Assembly (NCBI GenBank): GCA_009908845.1
Contig: JAAAOQ010000073.1
Span: 1 to 46,132 of the forward strand
Source: Gammaproteobacteria bacterium
GTDB taxonomy: Bacteria; Pseudomonadota; Gammaproteobacteria; Chromatiales; Chromatiaceae
DNA: 46,132 bases
Reading direction: 5' to 3'
The stretch's first letter is position 1; each line of letters starts with the position of its first letter. A program made the position numbers and the translations under genes. The notes under the pieces were generated by a model. The model searched no databases. It was not told where the DNA came from and saw nothing but the letters and a program-made list of their open reading frames with translations. Shown here one piece after another: positions 19,201 to 26,292 of this stretch.

Positions 19201-19992
19201 GTGGGCGTCGGCTGTGCGGGTCATAGGCAGATTTGAGCCCATGACGATCCAGTAGGCGCTCTGATACCAGTCGGCCGACTCATGCACGTCGGTCTGGTCG
19301 CCCCAGATCATCGGCATGATGTGGGGTAGATCGTGGTACCACTCGTAGAAGCTCAGCATCGTTCCGCCGAGCAGATTGGAGAGGCGATGGCCTGACAGGA
19401 AACTGACCATGCTCATCGCCGGGATTGGCGAAAAGGACGCGAGATGGTCCGCGCCGTACTCCTTGATGGTATAGACCTTGGACGCAGCAATGATCTCAGT
19501 CGCTTCGTCCCAGCTCGTGCGGCGCCACCCGGCCTTGCCGCGTGCGTTGCGATAGGCTCGCGAACGCTCGGGGTCTTCAACGATCGCAGCCCAGGCGGCA
19601 ACCGGGTCCTTGCCGGCGTCACGCTCGGTGCGCCAGTAATCGAGCAGCACTCCGCGGACATAGGGATACTTCGGCCGCACCGGACTATAGGGGTACCAGG
19701 AGGACGAGATACCCCGTTGGCAACCGCGAGGCTCGTAGTTGGGTGTCTCATCATTGATCTGCGGCCAGTCCGTCTTTTGCAGCTCCCAAGTGATCATTCC
19801 GTTCTTGACGAAGACCTCCCATGAACAGGAGCCAGAACAGTTGACGCTATGGCTGGTCCGGACGGATTTATCGTATTGCCAGCGACGACGATAAAAATCT
19901 TCCCATTGCCGGGGCTCATCGAGCTCGCGAAACCAGCGGGTCCCGCCGTTGCCCTCACCCTTGCCGTTGCCTTTACCGTTGCTGTTGCTCAT
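16201..19992 (-). CDS. narG: Respiratory nitrate reductase alpha subunit NarG
   Basis: NarG reduces nitrate to nitrite at a Mo-bis-MGD site in the cytoplasm. The 1263-residue protein (E. coli 1247) has the FS0 cluster ligands H48, C52, C56 and C91 (HSVNCSGSC ... RGCQRG) and the Mo ligand region MIWGDQTDVHESADWY, with D235 as the likely Mo aspartate. There is no Tat signal; the N terminus is a Gly/Lys/Asn-rich stretch (GKGNGKGEGNGG), so this is the inward-facing NarGHI type rather than the archaeal outward type. Its ATG shares a base with the stop of the upstream FSCA-like gene (TGATG), so the two are coupled. Confidence 0.97.
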   Translation of the reverse strand: MSNSNGKGNGKGEGNGGTRWFRELDEPRQWEDFYRRRWQYDKSVRTSHSVNCSGSCSWEVFVKNGMITWELQKTDWPQINDETPNYEPRGCQRGISSSWYPYSPVRPKYPYVRGVLLDYWRTERDAGKDPVAAWAAIVEDPERSRAYRNARGKAGWRRTSWDEATEIIAASKVYTIKEYGADHLASFSPIPAMSMVSFLSGHRLSNLLGGTMLSFYEWYHDLPHIMPMIWGDQTDVHESADWYQSAYWIVMGSNLPMTRTADAHFASEHKYNGGKLVNLSPDYSDVTKFADLWLPVRPGTDTAFILSCIHVILQEFHVNRRAQYFQDYVGQFTNLPFLVILDEEGEHYSSGRFLRASDLSAYKDEELGEWKMPCFDKSGALRLPGGSLGFRWEEQKTGRWNLKNEDAVTSQPFEPLLTLMDGEYEEVIVEYADFTNTFNVEFGTTAIRGEKAQRSLRGVPSRVLKLADGREARVATAYDLLLSHFGVNRGLSGPGYPKDYDDASQAYTPAWQEQETGVDRNLAIRVAREWADTAEKTEGKCLFITGSGILHWYHGGSLTYRSEAVMGILTGCQGRNGGGFAHYVGTEKIRNVAAIGTIGNAVDWGNVGRQQNSTSYFYFHTDQWRYDGMSLDPLWAPRAKEMPSKANHAADMNAVAVRNGWLPFFPQFDERNPFEVIQEARKAGCKEIEDVRNWVAKQFKDGKLKFALPNVDAPKNHPKVLWIYRGNLIGTSMRGHELNLKHMLGTHNNVLGGETRAKELVNEINWTEDAPLGKLDLIYNVNLRMDSSANYSDIVLPTAHWYEKFDLTCTDLHSFLHPFTPAHDPAYETKHDWEAFGLVAEKISQLAKVHLPDPVEDLVMTALNTDTPDEMAQPMGELRDWAVGESEPIPGKTFPNVNVVTRDYTKVYDMYTTLGPEVTKPNGYGAKGIKGDLAEAYEQMKESYLVGEKDDRPNMETAAKVCEVILRISPESDGELSYQVFKKLEERCGVPLANIVEHERETAYHYPDLISQPRRALTSPHWSAIETKGRTYSPWTLNIEALKPFHTLTGRQEIYYDHRMFRDLGEDFPVYKPPVDMVSIGDVAPKDIELKGAKLFRFITPHQKWGIHSMFHDSWQMMNMFRGGPTVWINDDDARDINVKDNDWVEIFNENGIQVARAVVSHTVPRDMSIVYHQTERHVNVPFSSLARERGASDLRGGNNNATTRIMMNPATMVGGYANWTYWLNYQGTSPSERDCVVLIRKKPMETRGRKVIYQESQLRVGA

Positions 19993-20855
19993 CAGTCTGC
20001 TGCCTCTTGGGTTGCCGTATCGTCCGTTGTGTCGCTCCGGCCACGATAAGCGTGAGCGAATGCCTCAACGAACGGACGGAAGTCTCGGACGGTGCCATAG
20101 ATCGCGACGACCGCGTCTCGATCTCTATCGAAGACCAGGTTGACCGCCTCGGAACGACCAATGGGATGTGGGACGGCGTTGTTGTCGTGGTCGACCCAGT
20201 CTTCTTTCATCGCTTGCATCGACACATAGAGGAGGTTCTCCGTGCGATGGGCTTGCCACCAGACGCGGTAGTCCCAGTCGCCGAGCCTGATCTCCTGCTG
20301 AAAGGTCTGCGCGTCTGGGTCATGTGGGTCAATGTCCCATTGCAGGACCGGCATCGCGATCGCGTAGCCAAACTTTTCCCGGGGTCCTGACAACGGCTCG
20401 GGCCCGCCGGGCCCATAGCCTGCAGCCGAGGCGATATCCGGGCGACCGAGTGCAATGGCGAGGAGGTCGGCCTCGGGCAGCTCTCCTTCTTCGAGGAACT
20501 CTGCCTGCAGCGGTGTCATTGGGCGATTGGGTATCGCGCTCGAGCTCGCGGCTGCATCGCGCAGTTCGCTTTCAAGCTCTTTGGCGCTGCGAAGCGGGAC
20601 ATCATGAACGAAGGGAGCGATACGTCGTATTTTGATGTCGGAGTAGTTTGCGCGGTGCAGGACATCACGTATCTCGCGCTCCATTGCCGCGACCTTATGC
20701 TCGTCACGCGAGTCTGGCTTGAAGTCGATCTCGACCATTTTGCCGAGCGCGATGATGTCGCCGACGAATCCGGATGCGACGATATCTCGCGTAAAGCCCG
20801 GATACGACACGTCGCGCAATAGCTCGCGTACCTGTTGAGCATCCGCATTCTGCAT
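19992..20855 (-). CDS. Nar-associated protein with N-terminal FSCA/MIP18-like domain
   Basis: This 287-residue protein opens with a domain that reads like the FSCA fold of MRP/ApbC and SufT: VRELLRDVSYPGFTRDIVAS, then VEIDFKP and a helix DEHKVAAMEREIRDVL. The middle and C-terminal parts (EKFGYAIAMPVLQWDIDPHD, GDWDYRVWWQAHRTENLLYV) are not familiar to me beyond being Trp-rich and soluble. There is no Cys, so it cannot bind a cluster alone. It heads the narGHJI operon with a one-base stop/start overlap with narG, which points to an assembly role for the NarGH complex. The downstream part was not assigned to a family. Confidence 0.7.
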   Translation of the reverse strand: MQNADAQQVRELLRDVSYPGFTRDIVASGFVGDIIALGKMVEIDFKPDSRDEHKVAAMEREIRDVLHRANYSDIKIRRIAPFVHDVPLRSAKELESELRDAAASSSAIPNRPMTPLQAEFLEEGELPEADLLAIALGRPDIASAAGYGPGGPEPLSGPREKFGYAIAMPVLQWDIDPHDPDAQTFQQEIRLGDWDYRVWWQAHRTENLLYVSMQAMKEDWVDHDNNAVPHPIGRSEAVNLVFDRDRDAVVAIYGTVRDFRPFVEAFAHAYRGRSDTTDDTATQEAAD

Positions 20856-21493
20856 AATCTGCGCCCCCCAATCGTTGAGTGTTCGGACGACGCGCGTCGG
20901 CGGTTTTGAAACCGGGGTTTACCTGGCCTCGGTCGCGATCATCGTCCTTTGTGCGAGGGGCAAAAGATGTGCCAACGGGCTCGACGGTGCCCGCTAGCGG
21001 GCGCCTTAGGCCACCTCCACCGAATGCTCCGTGGTAGCTAGACTCAGGGGGACGGCGTGCGTCTGTTGGCGAATATCAAGGCGAACGAGGGGGCTAGCGC
21101 TCGGCGCCGGCGCCGCCGAAGCGCGCGTTGATTGTGCGCGGAGAACGGATTGGCCACGCCGCCGTGAGGCTCGATCGACAATGGCACCGGCCGCCGGTTG
21201 CGACAGTTTGTCCGAGCGGGCGCGCTAGGGTGGGCTAAGCTGTCGCAGTGACTGGGAAGCGGGCGCGTGGGTACTGCGCCTGATTGGAACCACTTGCGAG
21301 CTACCGGCGGGCTGCGCGAATAACAGCCCGCTCGTGCCTGTGCCCAGGACCGCTTGACGTCGCTCGCCCTTTGCCCTCAACTCTCCCCTTCGCGATGCTG
21401 TTGCATTGCCGGCTAGTCGATACGTGCGGCGAGCGCACTGAGCGACAACGACCAAAAAAACCCAACGACAAAGCGTTGCTAGAGGAGATCGAG
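20856..21493. promoter_or_regulatory. Divergent promoter region between the nar operon and the FKBP gene
   Basis: About 640 bases without a convincing gene; short frames here are Arg/Gly-rich shadows. The region must drive the nar operon leftward and the FKBP-type gene rightward. A 20-base near-perfect palindrome lies at 20986-21005 (core GCCCGCTAGCGGGC), and G+C-rich inverted repeats follow near 21098-21125 and 21184-21199. I found no clean FNR box (TTGAT-N4-ATCAA) and no clear NarL heptamer pair, so control remains open. Confidence 0.45.
20986..21005. repeat. 20-bp palindrome upstream of the nar operon
   Basis: GGTGCCCGCTAGCGGGCGCC is self-complementary except for one pair. It lies about 130 bases before the first gene of the nar operon. 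It could be an operator or an mRNA/DNA hairpin; nothing in the sequence decides between these. Confidence 0.5.
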
Positions 21494-21919
21494 ATGACAG
21501 CGAAGATTGGTGACAGGGTGAAGGTGCACTATACCGGCACCCTGGTCGATGGGACCGAGTTCGACAGGTCGCGCGAGCGCGAACCGCTGGAGTTCACCCT
21601 GGGCGACGAAACGATGCTGCCCGATTTCGAGGCTGCGGTGATCGGTATGGTCGAGGGAGAGCGAAAGACCATTACAATCCCCTGCGAAGGAGCCTATGGC
21701 GAGCAGGACGCCAGTCTTAACCTGGACGTCCCGCGCGACGCATTACCAACGGATGTCGAGTTGTCAGTCGGGACCGTGCTGCAAGCGACCGGGCCGGACG
21801 GGCAGTCGGCGAGCTTCAGGGTGGTCAGCATTGAGGAAGACCAGGTCGCGATGGACGGCAACCACCCGCTCGCCGGTCTCGACCTGACATTTCAGTTGGA
21901 ACTGGTCGAAATCGCCTGA
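21494..21919 (+). CDS. FKBP-type peptidyl-prolyl isomerase, SlyD-like
   Basis: A 141-residue FKBP-type cis-trans prolyl isomerase of the SlyD/FkpB kind. The first strand and loop VKVHYTGTLVDGTEFDRS are typical, followed by an inserted IF-like chaperone segment (about residues 70-120: YGEQDASLNLDVPRDALPTD) and the closing strand LTFQLELVEI. The His-rich metal-binding tail of E. coli SlyD is missing. No signal peptide is present, so it should be cytoplasmic. The start ATG at 21494 has GAGGAG about 8 bases upstream; the longer open frame has no similarity to the family. SlyD-type proteins help nickel enzymes and Tat substrates; a link to nitrate reductase assembly is possible from the divergent position. 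Confidence 0.88.
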   Translation: MTAKIGDRVKVHYTGTLVDGTEFDRSREREPLEFTLGDETMLPDFEAAVIGMVEGERKTITIPCEGAYGEQDASLNLDVPRDALPTDVELSVGTVLQATGPDGQSASFRVVSIEEDQVAMDGNHPLAGLDLTFQLELVEIA

Positions 21920-21941
21920 TCGACCAGGACGACGGTCGATC
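21918..21941 (+). terminator. Weak hairpin after the FKBP gene
   Basis: An 8-base perfect stem (GATCGACC ... GGTCGATC) with an 8-base loop starts in the stop codon of the FKBP gene. There is no T-run after it, so it would be at best a weak or Rho-assisted terminator. Confidence 0.3.
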
Positions 21942-22040
21942 AATCACCGCTAACCTTCATGGCACGGCGCCAGCCCGGACGATGAACTCCGCGTGATTCA
22001 CGGTAACTGTCGTTTACGTCAAATGCTCACATTAAGAAAC

Positions 22041-22113
22041 CCTATCAAAACAGCCGGTTGACTCGCGCAACCTCCTGATCTATCTGGCTACAGGGGGCAG
22101 TCTGTTAGGGCTT
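22041..22113 (+). repeat. 73-bp repeat, copy 1 (inverted copy at 44897-44969)
   Basis: A 73-base stretch beginning CCTATCAAAAC matches the reverse complement of 44897-44969 at 67 of 73 positions by eye. The central CGCGCAACCTCCTGATCTAT is identical in both. In one frame both copies encode a similar hydrophobic peptide (DSRNLLIYLATGGSLLGLL here), suggesting relics of a duplicated gene or of a mobile element. Confidence 0.8.
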
Positions 22114-22152
22114 TTAAATGTTGCATCCAATGTTTGCATCCAAAAAGTCGTC

Positions 22153-22560
22153 TCAGATCATCATGACGCCGTCACGCAGTCGCATCGTGACCACCTGCTC
22201 CTGTCGATCCAGGATCAGATAACGCGACAGGTCTTGCCCATTCTGCACGTCACTCACCATCTTGTTCAGATGAGCCTGCGCTTGCTCGCTGCTCGGCGCA
22301 TGTCCGCGCTCGCCATCCAGGCTGGCGATCAATATCAGGTCCCAGTCCTGGGTGATCTCATCCGCTTCCGCGACCAGGGCGGCAAAGTTCTCGATCTCGG
22401 AAGGTAGCTTATCGTTGCAGATCACTGGGCTGATCGTACCCGTCCGCTGCGACGACCCATTGGTGCTCTCGGAGTCCGTTTTGGCCAACACCAGGAGCAG
22501 CCTTTGCGGTTCATCCTGCATCGCGGCCATATCGAGCAAGTCTTGAAAATTTCTCAGCAT
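22153..22560 (-). CDS. Conserved hypothetical protein (often mislabelled ribonucleotide reductase alpha)
   Basis: A 135-residue soluble protein with a recognisable pattern: a start with FQDLLDMAAMQDEPQRLLLVL, a centre around ICNDKLPSEIENFAALVAEA, then TQDWDLILIASLDGERGHAP and SSEQAQAHLNKMVSDVQNGQ. Small proteins of this pattern are found in many proteobacteria and, as I recall, often carry the name ribonucleotide reductase subunit alpha, which the sequence does not support because the protein is far too short and has no radical or thiol motif. Function unknown. It stands alone on the minus strand. Confidence 0.7.
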   Translation of the reverse strand: MLRNFQDLLDMAAMQDEPQRLLLVLAKTDSESTNGSSQRTGTISPVICNDKLPSEIENFAALVAEADEITQDWDLILIASLDGERGHAPSSEQAQAHLNKMVSDVQNGQDLSRYLILDRQEQVVTMRLRDGVMMI

Positions 22561-22924
22561 CGCAGGTGCACCTCACACTATCGATATCGCGAATGACCGG
22601 CGCGTATTCGGAGAGTCGGGGGTCAGTCGTTCCTTTCCAAGCAGCCACAGGCCCGGTGCCGACGAAGGAATACCCCGTCTGTAGATATCCAGCCTGATGC
22701 CGCACCCCGTCAAAGCCCCTCTACAAGCGCATGGGTCGCCGCCGTCGCTGCCAAGGCCGCCGACGAGAATATCGGAGATACCGATATCAAAGTCAAATAA
22801 ATTCCGTTTGCGTGAACTTAATATCAGCACTAGCTTATGCAGAAGAGGCGGCGCGACCGCTCAGATTGACCGAGCAGGCCCCATGCCCACGACGGCATGA
22901 TGGCTGACACGAGGAGAGCAGAAG
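22561..22924. promoter_or_regulatory. Intergenic region with a 19-bp inverted repeat ahead of the DsrC-like gene
   Basis: About 360 bases between the divergent hypothetical gene and the DsrC-like gene. The only clear structure is the inverted repeat at 22769-22787: ATATCGG, five spacer bases, CCGATAT. A related CGATATCG palindrome occurs near 22580. The pair could be operators of one regulator. No gene was recognised on either strand. Confidence 0.45.
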
Positions 22925-23566
22925 ATGATCGCAGTGAAGGTTTCGATGAAGGCGACTAATGAGCCATTGAAGCGTACACCGGTGGTGCTGCAGCTCGATG
23001 CCGACGGTAGTCAGACGCCACCGGTGTTGACCGATCGCGCCGGCGTCGCCCGCTTCGACCTGCCGCCGACCAGCGGCCGCATCCTGGTCTCCGGGCTGCA
23101 GCGCTACGATGGACGCCTCGATGGCGAGATCCCGATCGAGCTCTGGTCGATCACCCAATCGGAGCTGGACTCCAAAGGTGGCCCCGGCGAGCTGCCCAGC
23201 GGCCGCAACGCCTATCCGGGTATGAGCACCCACTGGCTGCCGGTTGGCGATCAGCGCGTCGAGGTCGACAGCGAGGGCTATCTGGTCGACCCGCAGGACT
23301 GGTCCGAGGACTTCGCACGCGCGCTCGCGGGCGAGGAAGGCCTGACGCTCACCGCGGAGCACTGGGAGCTGATTCGGTGGCTGCGCACGCACTACGCCCG
23401 CCACGGCGCCCAGGCCTCGGTGCGCGACATGATCGCGCACTTCCGGCGCGTCTGGGATCGAGAGCGCGGCAGCAACCGCTATCTGCACCAACTGTTCCCG
23501 CGCGGCGGCCCGCAGAAACAGGGCAATCGCCTCGCCGGACTGCTACGCACCAAGGGGGAGCACTGA
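22925..23566 (+). CDS. DsrC/TusE-like protein without cysteines, with N-terminal extension
   Basis: The C-terminal half (about residues 112-213) is a DsrC/TusE fold: VEVDSEGYLVDPQDWSEDFA, EEGLTLTAEHWELIRWLR, and the terminal segment FPRGGPQKQGNRLAGLLRT. In working DsrC the last part carries two redox cysteines; here the positions are replaced and the protein contains no Cys at all. It cannot be a sulfur carrier and resembles the cysteine-free regulatory group called RspA. The first ~105 residues are unusual: a beta-rich segment with VLTDRAGVARFDLPPTSGRI that resembles a transthyretin/Ig-like strand pattern. GAGGAG precedes the ATG at 22925. A broken CBS gene follows 5 bases downstream. Confidence 0.8.
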   Translation: MIAVKVSMKATNEPLKRTPVVLQLDADGSQTPPVLTDRAGVARFDLPPTSGRILVSGLQRYDGRLDGEIPIELWSITQSELDSKGGPGELPSGRNAYPGMSTHWLPVGDQRVEVDSEGYLVDPQDWSEDFARALAGEEGLTLTAEHWELIRWLRTHYARHGAQASVRDMIAHFRRVWDRERGSNRYLHQLFPRGGPQKQGNRLAGLLRTKGEH

Positions 23567-23571
23567 GGACG

Positions 23572-23670
23572 TTGAGCGAGGAGCTCGAGCTGACCGATGA
23601 GGATGTGCTCGATGCCATGTAACACATCCCAGGCTACCTTGATATTAGCACCGGCGGCTTCCGCGCCATC
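23572..23670 (+). pseudogene. Broken fragment of a CBS-domain protein N terminus
   Basis: Translation gives LSEELELTDEDVLDAM, a TAA stop (23620-23622), then HIPGYLDISTGGFRAI. This matches residues around LTEEDVIDAMRHIPGYLDIS of the intact gene at 5829-6458, with the stop exactly in place of the Arg codon. The similarity ends after about 33 codons. The fragment is thus a decayed relative, 5 bases after the DsrC-like gene. Confidence 0.75.
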
Positions 23671-23907
23671 GATCCTCTGGCCTGCGTACTTCAGGGCGAT
23701 CGTGACCGCTTCCGGTTGTTTTTCGGAATCGCTGGTCATGATGACGGAGCGGCTGGTCAGGTTACGCCGGAATACGCGGTCTAGCTCAACCGGAAAAAGA
23801 GTTTTCTGGCAGGGGTTGCTGCAGCATGAGCACTCAAGGTGCATCATGACTTTCGCAACGTTACACTAGCGCTGTCGATTCCCAGCACAACGAGAAGAGG
23901 CTTTCCT

Positions 23908-24315
23908 ATGCAAGTCAGAGAATATATGTCAAAGCCCGTTTACCAAGTATCCGAGCAGACAAGCCTAAAAGAAGCGGTGCCTCTGCTCGGCAAGCACCAC
24001 ATACGCCATTTGCCGGTCACCAACGGCTCCAGGCTCGTAGGGATGGTAACGGATCGGGACATCCGTCGAGCCCAACCCGGGCTGCTGTTGGGTCTCGGAC
24101 GGGAGGACTACGAGCAGGTGCTCCTGAGCACCCCGGTCTCCCGCATCATGACCAGAGAGCCGGTGACGGTGACCGAAGACACGCCGCTGATCGATGCGGT
24201 GCGTTTGATAGTGGAGAAGAAATTCGGAAGCCTGCCGGTGGTGAAAGGTGATGAGCTGGTCGGGATCTTCACCGAGATCGACGCGTTAAAACTCCTGCTG
24301 GAAAAACTGGAATAG
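23908..24315 (+). CDS. CBS-domain pair protein
   Basis: A 135-residue stand-alone Bateman module. The first CBS repeat covers MQVREYMSKPVYQVSEQTSL to GMVTDRDIRRA, the second covers IMTREPVTVTEDTPL to GIFTEIDALKLLLEKLE. Both contain the HLPVTNGSRLVGMVTDRDI-type strand and the second GSLPVVKGDELVGIFTE. GAAGAGG lies 7 bases upstream of the ATG. Such proteins bind adenine nucleotides or NAD(H) and report energy state; the partner is unknown. It ends where the convergent broken copper chaperone begins. Confidence 0.9.
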   Translation: MQVREYMSKPVYQVSEQTSLKEAVPLLGKHHIRHLPVTNGSRLVGMVTDRDIRRAQPGLLLGLGREDYEQVLLSTPVSRIMTREPVTVTEDTPLIDAVRLIVEKKFGSLPVVKGDELVGIFTEIDALKLLLEKLE

Positions 24316-24643
24316 CCAGCGGGCTCCCCGCGCGTCTAACAGCAATCGCTGCCCTCACCCCAATAGCGCCCCCAGTAGCGCAACCAGTAGCGCCCTCCAC
24401 CAGCTTGGTGACGTCCTCGTCCGTCCCTCTCGTCTCTCGCTGGGGGCGCACCGCGTCCTTGCGGCTAGCGAAGGCGCCCGCTTCCTCGAGCGGGACCTCG
24501 CCGGTGTTTTTCAGTATCAAGAACACAGCGCTATTCGGCTGGCTTGGAGGAACAGCGCGGGCGTACGAATCGGACACCTGAACTTCTGCCATGGCAGCGC
24601 AAGGCACGGTGAGTGCGGCGCGTAGCGTGATCGGTTTTTTCAT
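24269..24643 (-). pseudogene. Truncated PCu(A)C-type copper chaperone
   Basis: The first ~50 residues have the start of a periplasmic PCu(A)C (DUF461) protein: signal-like MKKPITLRAALTVPCAAMA, then VSDSYARAVPPSQPNSAVFL and ILKNTGE. The family should continue with the copper-binding Met/His strands (H-x10-M...H-x-M), but here the sequence turns into Glu/Arg-rich and then Ala/Gly-rich residues with none of them. The gene therefore looks broken by a deletion or recombination near residue 50. It lies immediately behind SCO1, with the SCO1 stop TAA overlapping an ATG; the ATG at 24643 with GGGGA upstream is the better start. PCu(A)C and Sco normally work together in CuA assembly. Confidence 0.7.
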
Positions 24644-24654
24644 ACGATTCCCCA

Positions 24655-25263
24655 TTAGAGTAATTTACGAATTTCAGCAACCACTTGATTGGGTGGTGTA
24701 ACGTGCATTAGGGTGTTGCTCAGCTGCCCCTTTTTATTAATCAGATAGATGCGAGATGAGTGGTCCACAGCGTAGCCCATTGCAGAATCTTTCATCTCCA
24801 CTTTGCGATAAGATGCGCCATAGCGATTGACCATCAGATCAAGGTCTTTCTTCGCGCCTGTCATGCCGATGATTTTAGGATGAAAGAACTGGCTGTATTC
24901 TGCCAGCCGCTCCGGTGTATCACGTTCGGGATCAACGCTGACAAACAATGGCTGTACCTGTTCCAGCTCTTCCGGCGACAGATCCTCGAGTGCCTGAGAA
25001 ATAACCGCCAGGGATGTCGGGCAGACATCCGGGCAGTGGGTGTAACCGATGTAGAGTACCGATACTTTGCCTTTAAAATCTGATAATGAAGTCGGTCCAC
25101 TGGTGCTTTGCAGGGTGAAATCACCGCCTTGCCCCAGCCTGTGCAGTAGAGGCTGGTCCGGATCTGCATTACTTGGCGATAACAGATAGGCCGTAACACC
25201 CCCCCCAAACAATGTCAGAGTGAATAACAGGAAATTGCGTCGAGTGATCAGATTATTTGCCAT
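24655..25263 (-). CDS. SCO1/SenC-family copper chaperone
   Basis: A membrane-anchored thioredoxin-fold protein of 202 residues that delivers copper to CuA centres. It has one N-terminal helix (FLLFTLTLFGGGVTAYLL) after a twin-Arg-like TRRN, the copper motif C77-P-D-V-C81-P and the distal ligand H168 (AVDHSSRIYLI). GGAG precedes the ATG. The following PCu(A)C partner is broken, while a second SCO gene lies in the NO reductase operon at 29688. Base use is more A+T-rich than the flanking genes. Confidence 0.92.
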   Translation of the reverse strand: MANNLITRRNFLLFTLTLFGGGVTAYLLSPSNADPDQPLLHRLGQGGDFTLQSTSGPTSLSDFKGKVSVLYIGYTHCPDVCPTSLAVISQALEDLSPEELEQVQPLFVSVDPERDTPERLAEYSQFFHPKIIGMTGAKKDLDLMVNRYGASYRKVEMKDSAMGYAVDHSSRIYLINKKGQLSNTLMHVTPPNQVVAEIRKLL

Positions 25264-25428
25264 ATCTGAGCTCCTATCGGCGACGGAAGTTGCGGCAGCT
25301 TTGTACCAGTCCGGTGCTCGCGATGACGATCAGCCCTAGTTGATGCGATTGCTCTGCCATAGAGGGCGAAACGGAGGAGAATTGAAAAACCAGGTCTCTG
25401 ATTATCGGATCTGAACAACGTTGGGTGT

Positions 25429-26136
25429 TCAATGATCGACTTTCCGTTGCGTCGGTGTAAGCAACCGGCGACGCCAATCTTCAGTGCTTTTTGAGCGGAT
25501 TCGCCGGTCAACGAGACGACGCCAGTTATCTGGCAGCTCCGGGAGCCTCGCAAATTCGGCAAGTGCCTCAGAATCATTGGTGGATTGATAGAGCAGATCT
25601 GCGACACGCGTCAGCGACCAGTCCGGGTTAGGACGATCGACCAGCTCCGCCGTGCACCCTGCCTGGATGTCGCCCGTGCGAAGGACCCGAAAATACCAGC
25701 CGGTACGACCTGTCGACTGCACTCGGCGAGCCATGTCAGGCCGATTGAATCGCAGGTTCAGCTTCCAGCAAGGCTGTCGGCTCTGTGAAAGCTCGACGAG
25801 CACCGGGCCGATCTGGAAGCGGTCACCAAGACACAGATCCTGCTCAGTGATCCCATCGACCACAAAGTTTTCTCCGAATCCCCCGGGTACGAATCGATCC
25901 GCCTGTTGCGGCAACTCTGCTGACCAGCTTGGGTAATGCGTCAATGGGTAGGCGTGCAATGCCTTGTCGCGTCCGCCATGATGGCGTCGATCAGCCTGCT
26001 CGTCATCTTCCAAACCCTCCGGTCCCACATGGACCAAGCCGTTGGTCCGCTGCTTGTCGATGGCGGATACATGGCCTTTGTCGCCAAGCGGCTTGGTGCG
26101 TCCTGCACGCAGTTCGAGGATGGTAAAAGAGATCAT
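25429..26136 (-). CDS. MOSC-domain protein, YiiM-like
   Basis: A 235-residue protein with a MOSC domain: LVHVGPEGLEDDEQADRRHH near the start, the central ALHAYPLTHYPSW, then FGENFVVDGITEQDLCLGDRF and QSRQPCWKLNLRF, which holds the conserved Cys of the family. The C-terminal part is the three-helix extension of the YiiM group. YiiM-type proteins bind molybdenum cofactor and reduce N-hydroxylated compounds such as 6-hydroxylaminopurine. That is notable in a region rich in hydroxylamine chemistry. The start MISFTILEL (26136) is chosen because the family starts there; the ribosome binding site is weak. Confidence 0.85.
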   Translation of the reverse strand: MISFTILELRAGRTKPLGDKGHVSAIDKQRTNGLVHVGPEGLEDDEQADRRHHGGRDKALHAYPLTHYPSWSAELPQQADRFVPGGFGENFVVDGITEQDLCLGDRFQIGPVLVELSQSRQPCWKLNLRFNRPDMARRVQSTGRTGWYFRVLRTGDIQAGCTAELVDRPNPDWSLTRVADLLYQSTNDSEALAEFARLPELPDNWRRLVDRRIRSKSTEDWRRRLLTPTQRKVDH

Positions 26137-26292
26137 TGGCTGAACCCCATTGTCGCAAACCAAAGTTGGAAGACACCTACGGCGGTAGTACTCAACGCGG
26201 TTCCATGCCCGTTCGTATCGGCCCATAACCTGGCGCCTAAACGAAAAAACAACGTTTCGTCAAAAAAAGTGACAGCGGGTAGCACGACTCGA

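Noticed and set aside
24316-24420. Short AGTAGCGC-type repeats as a CRISPR-like array
   Set aside because: The repeats are adjacent, very short and without spacers; they lie in the degraded copper chaperone.
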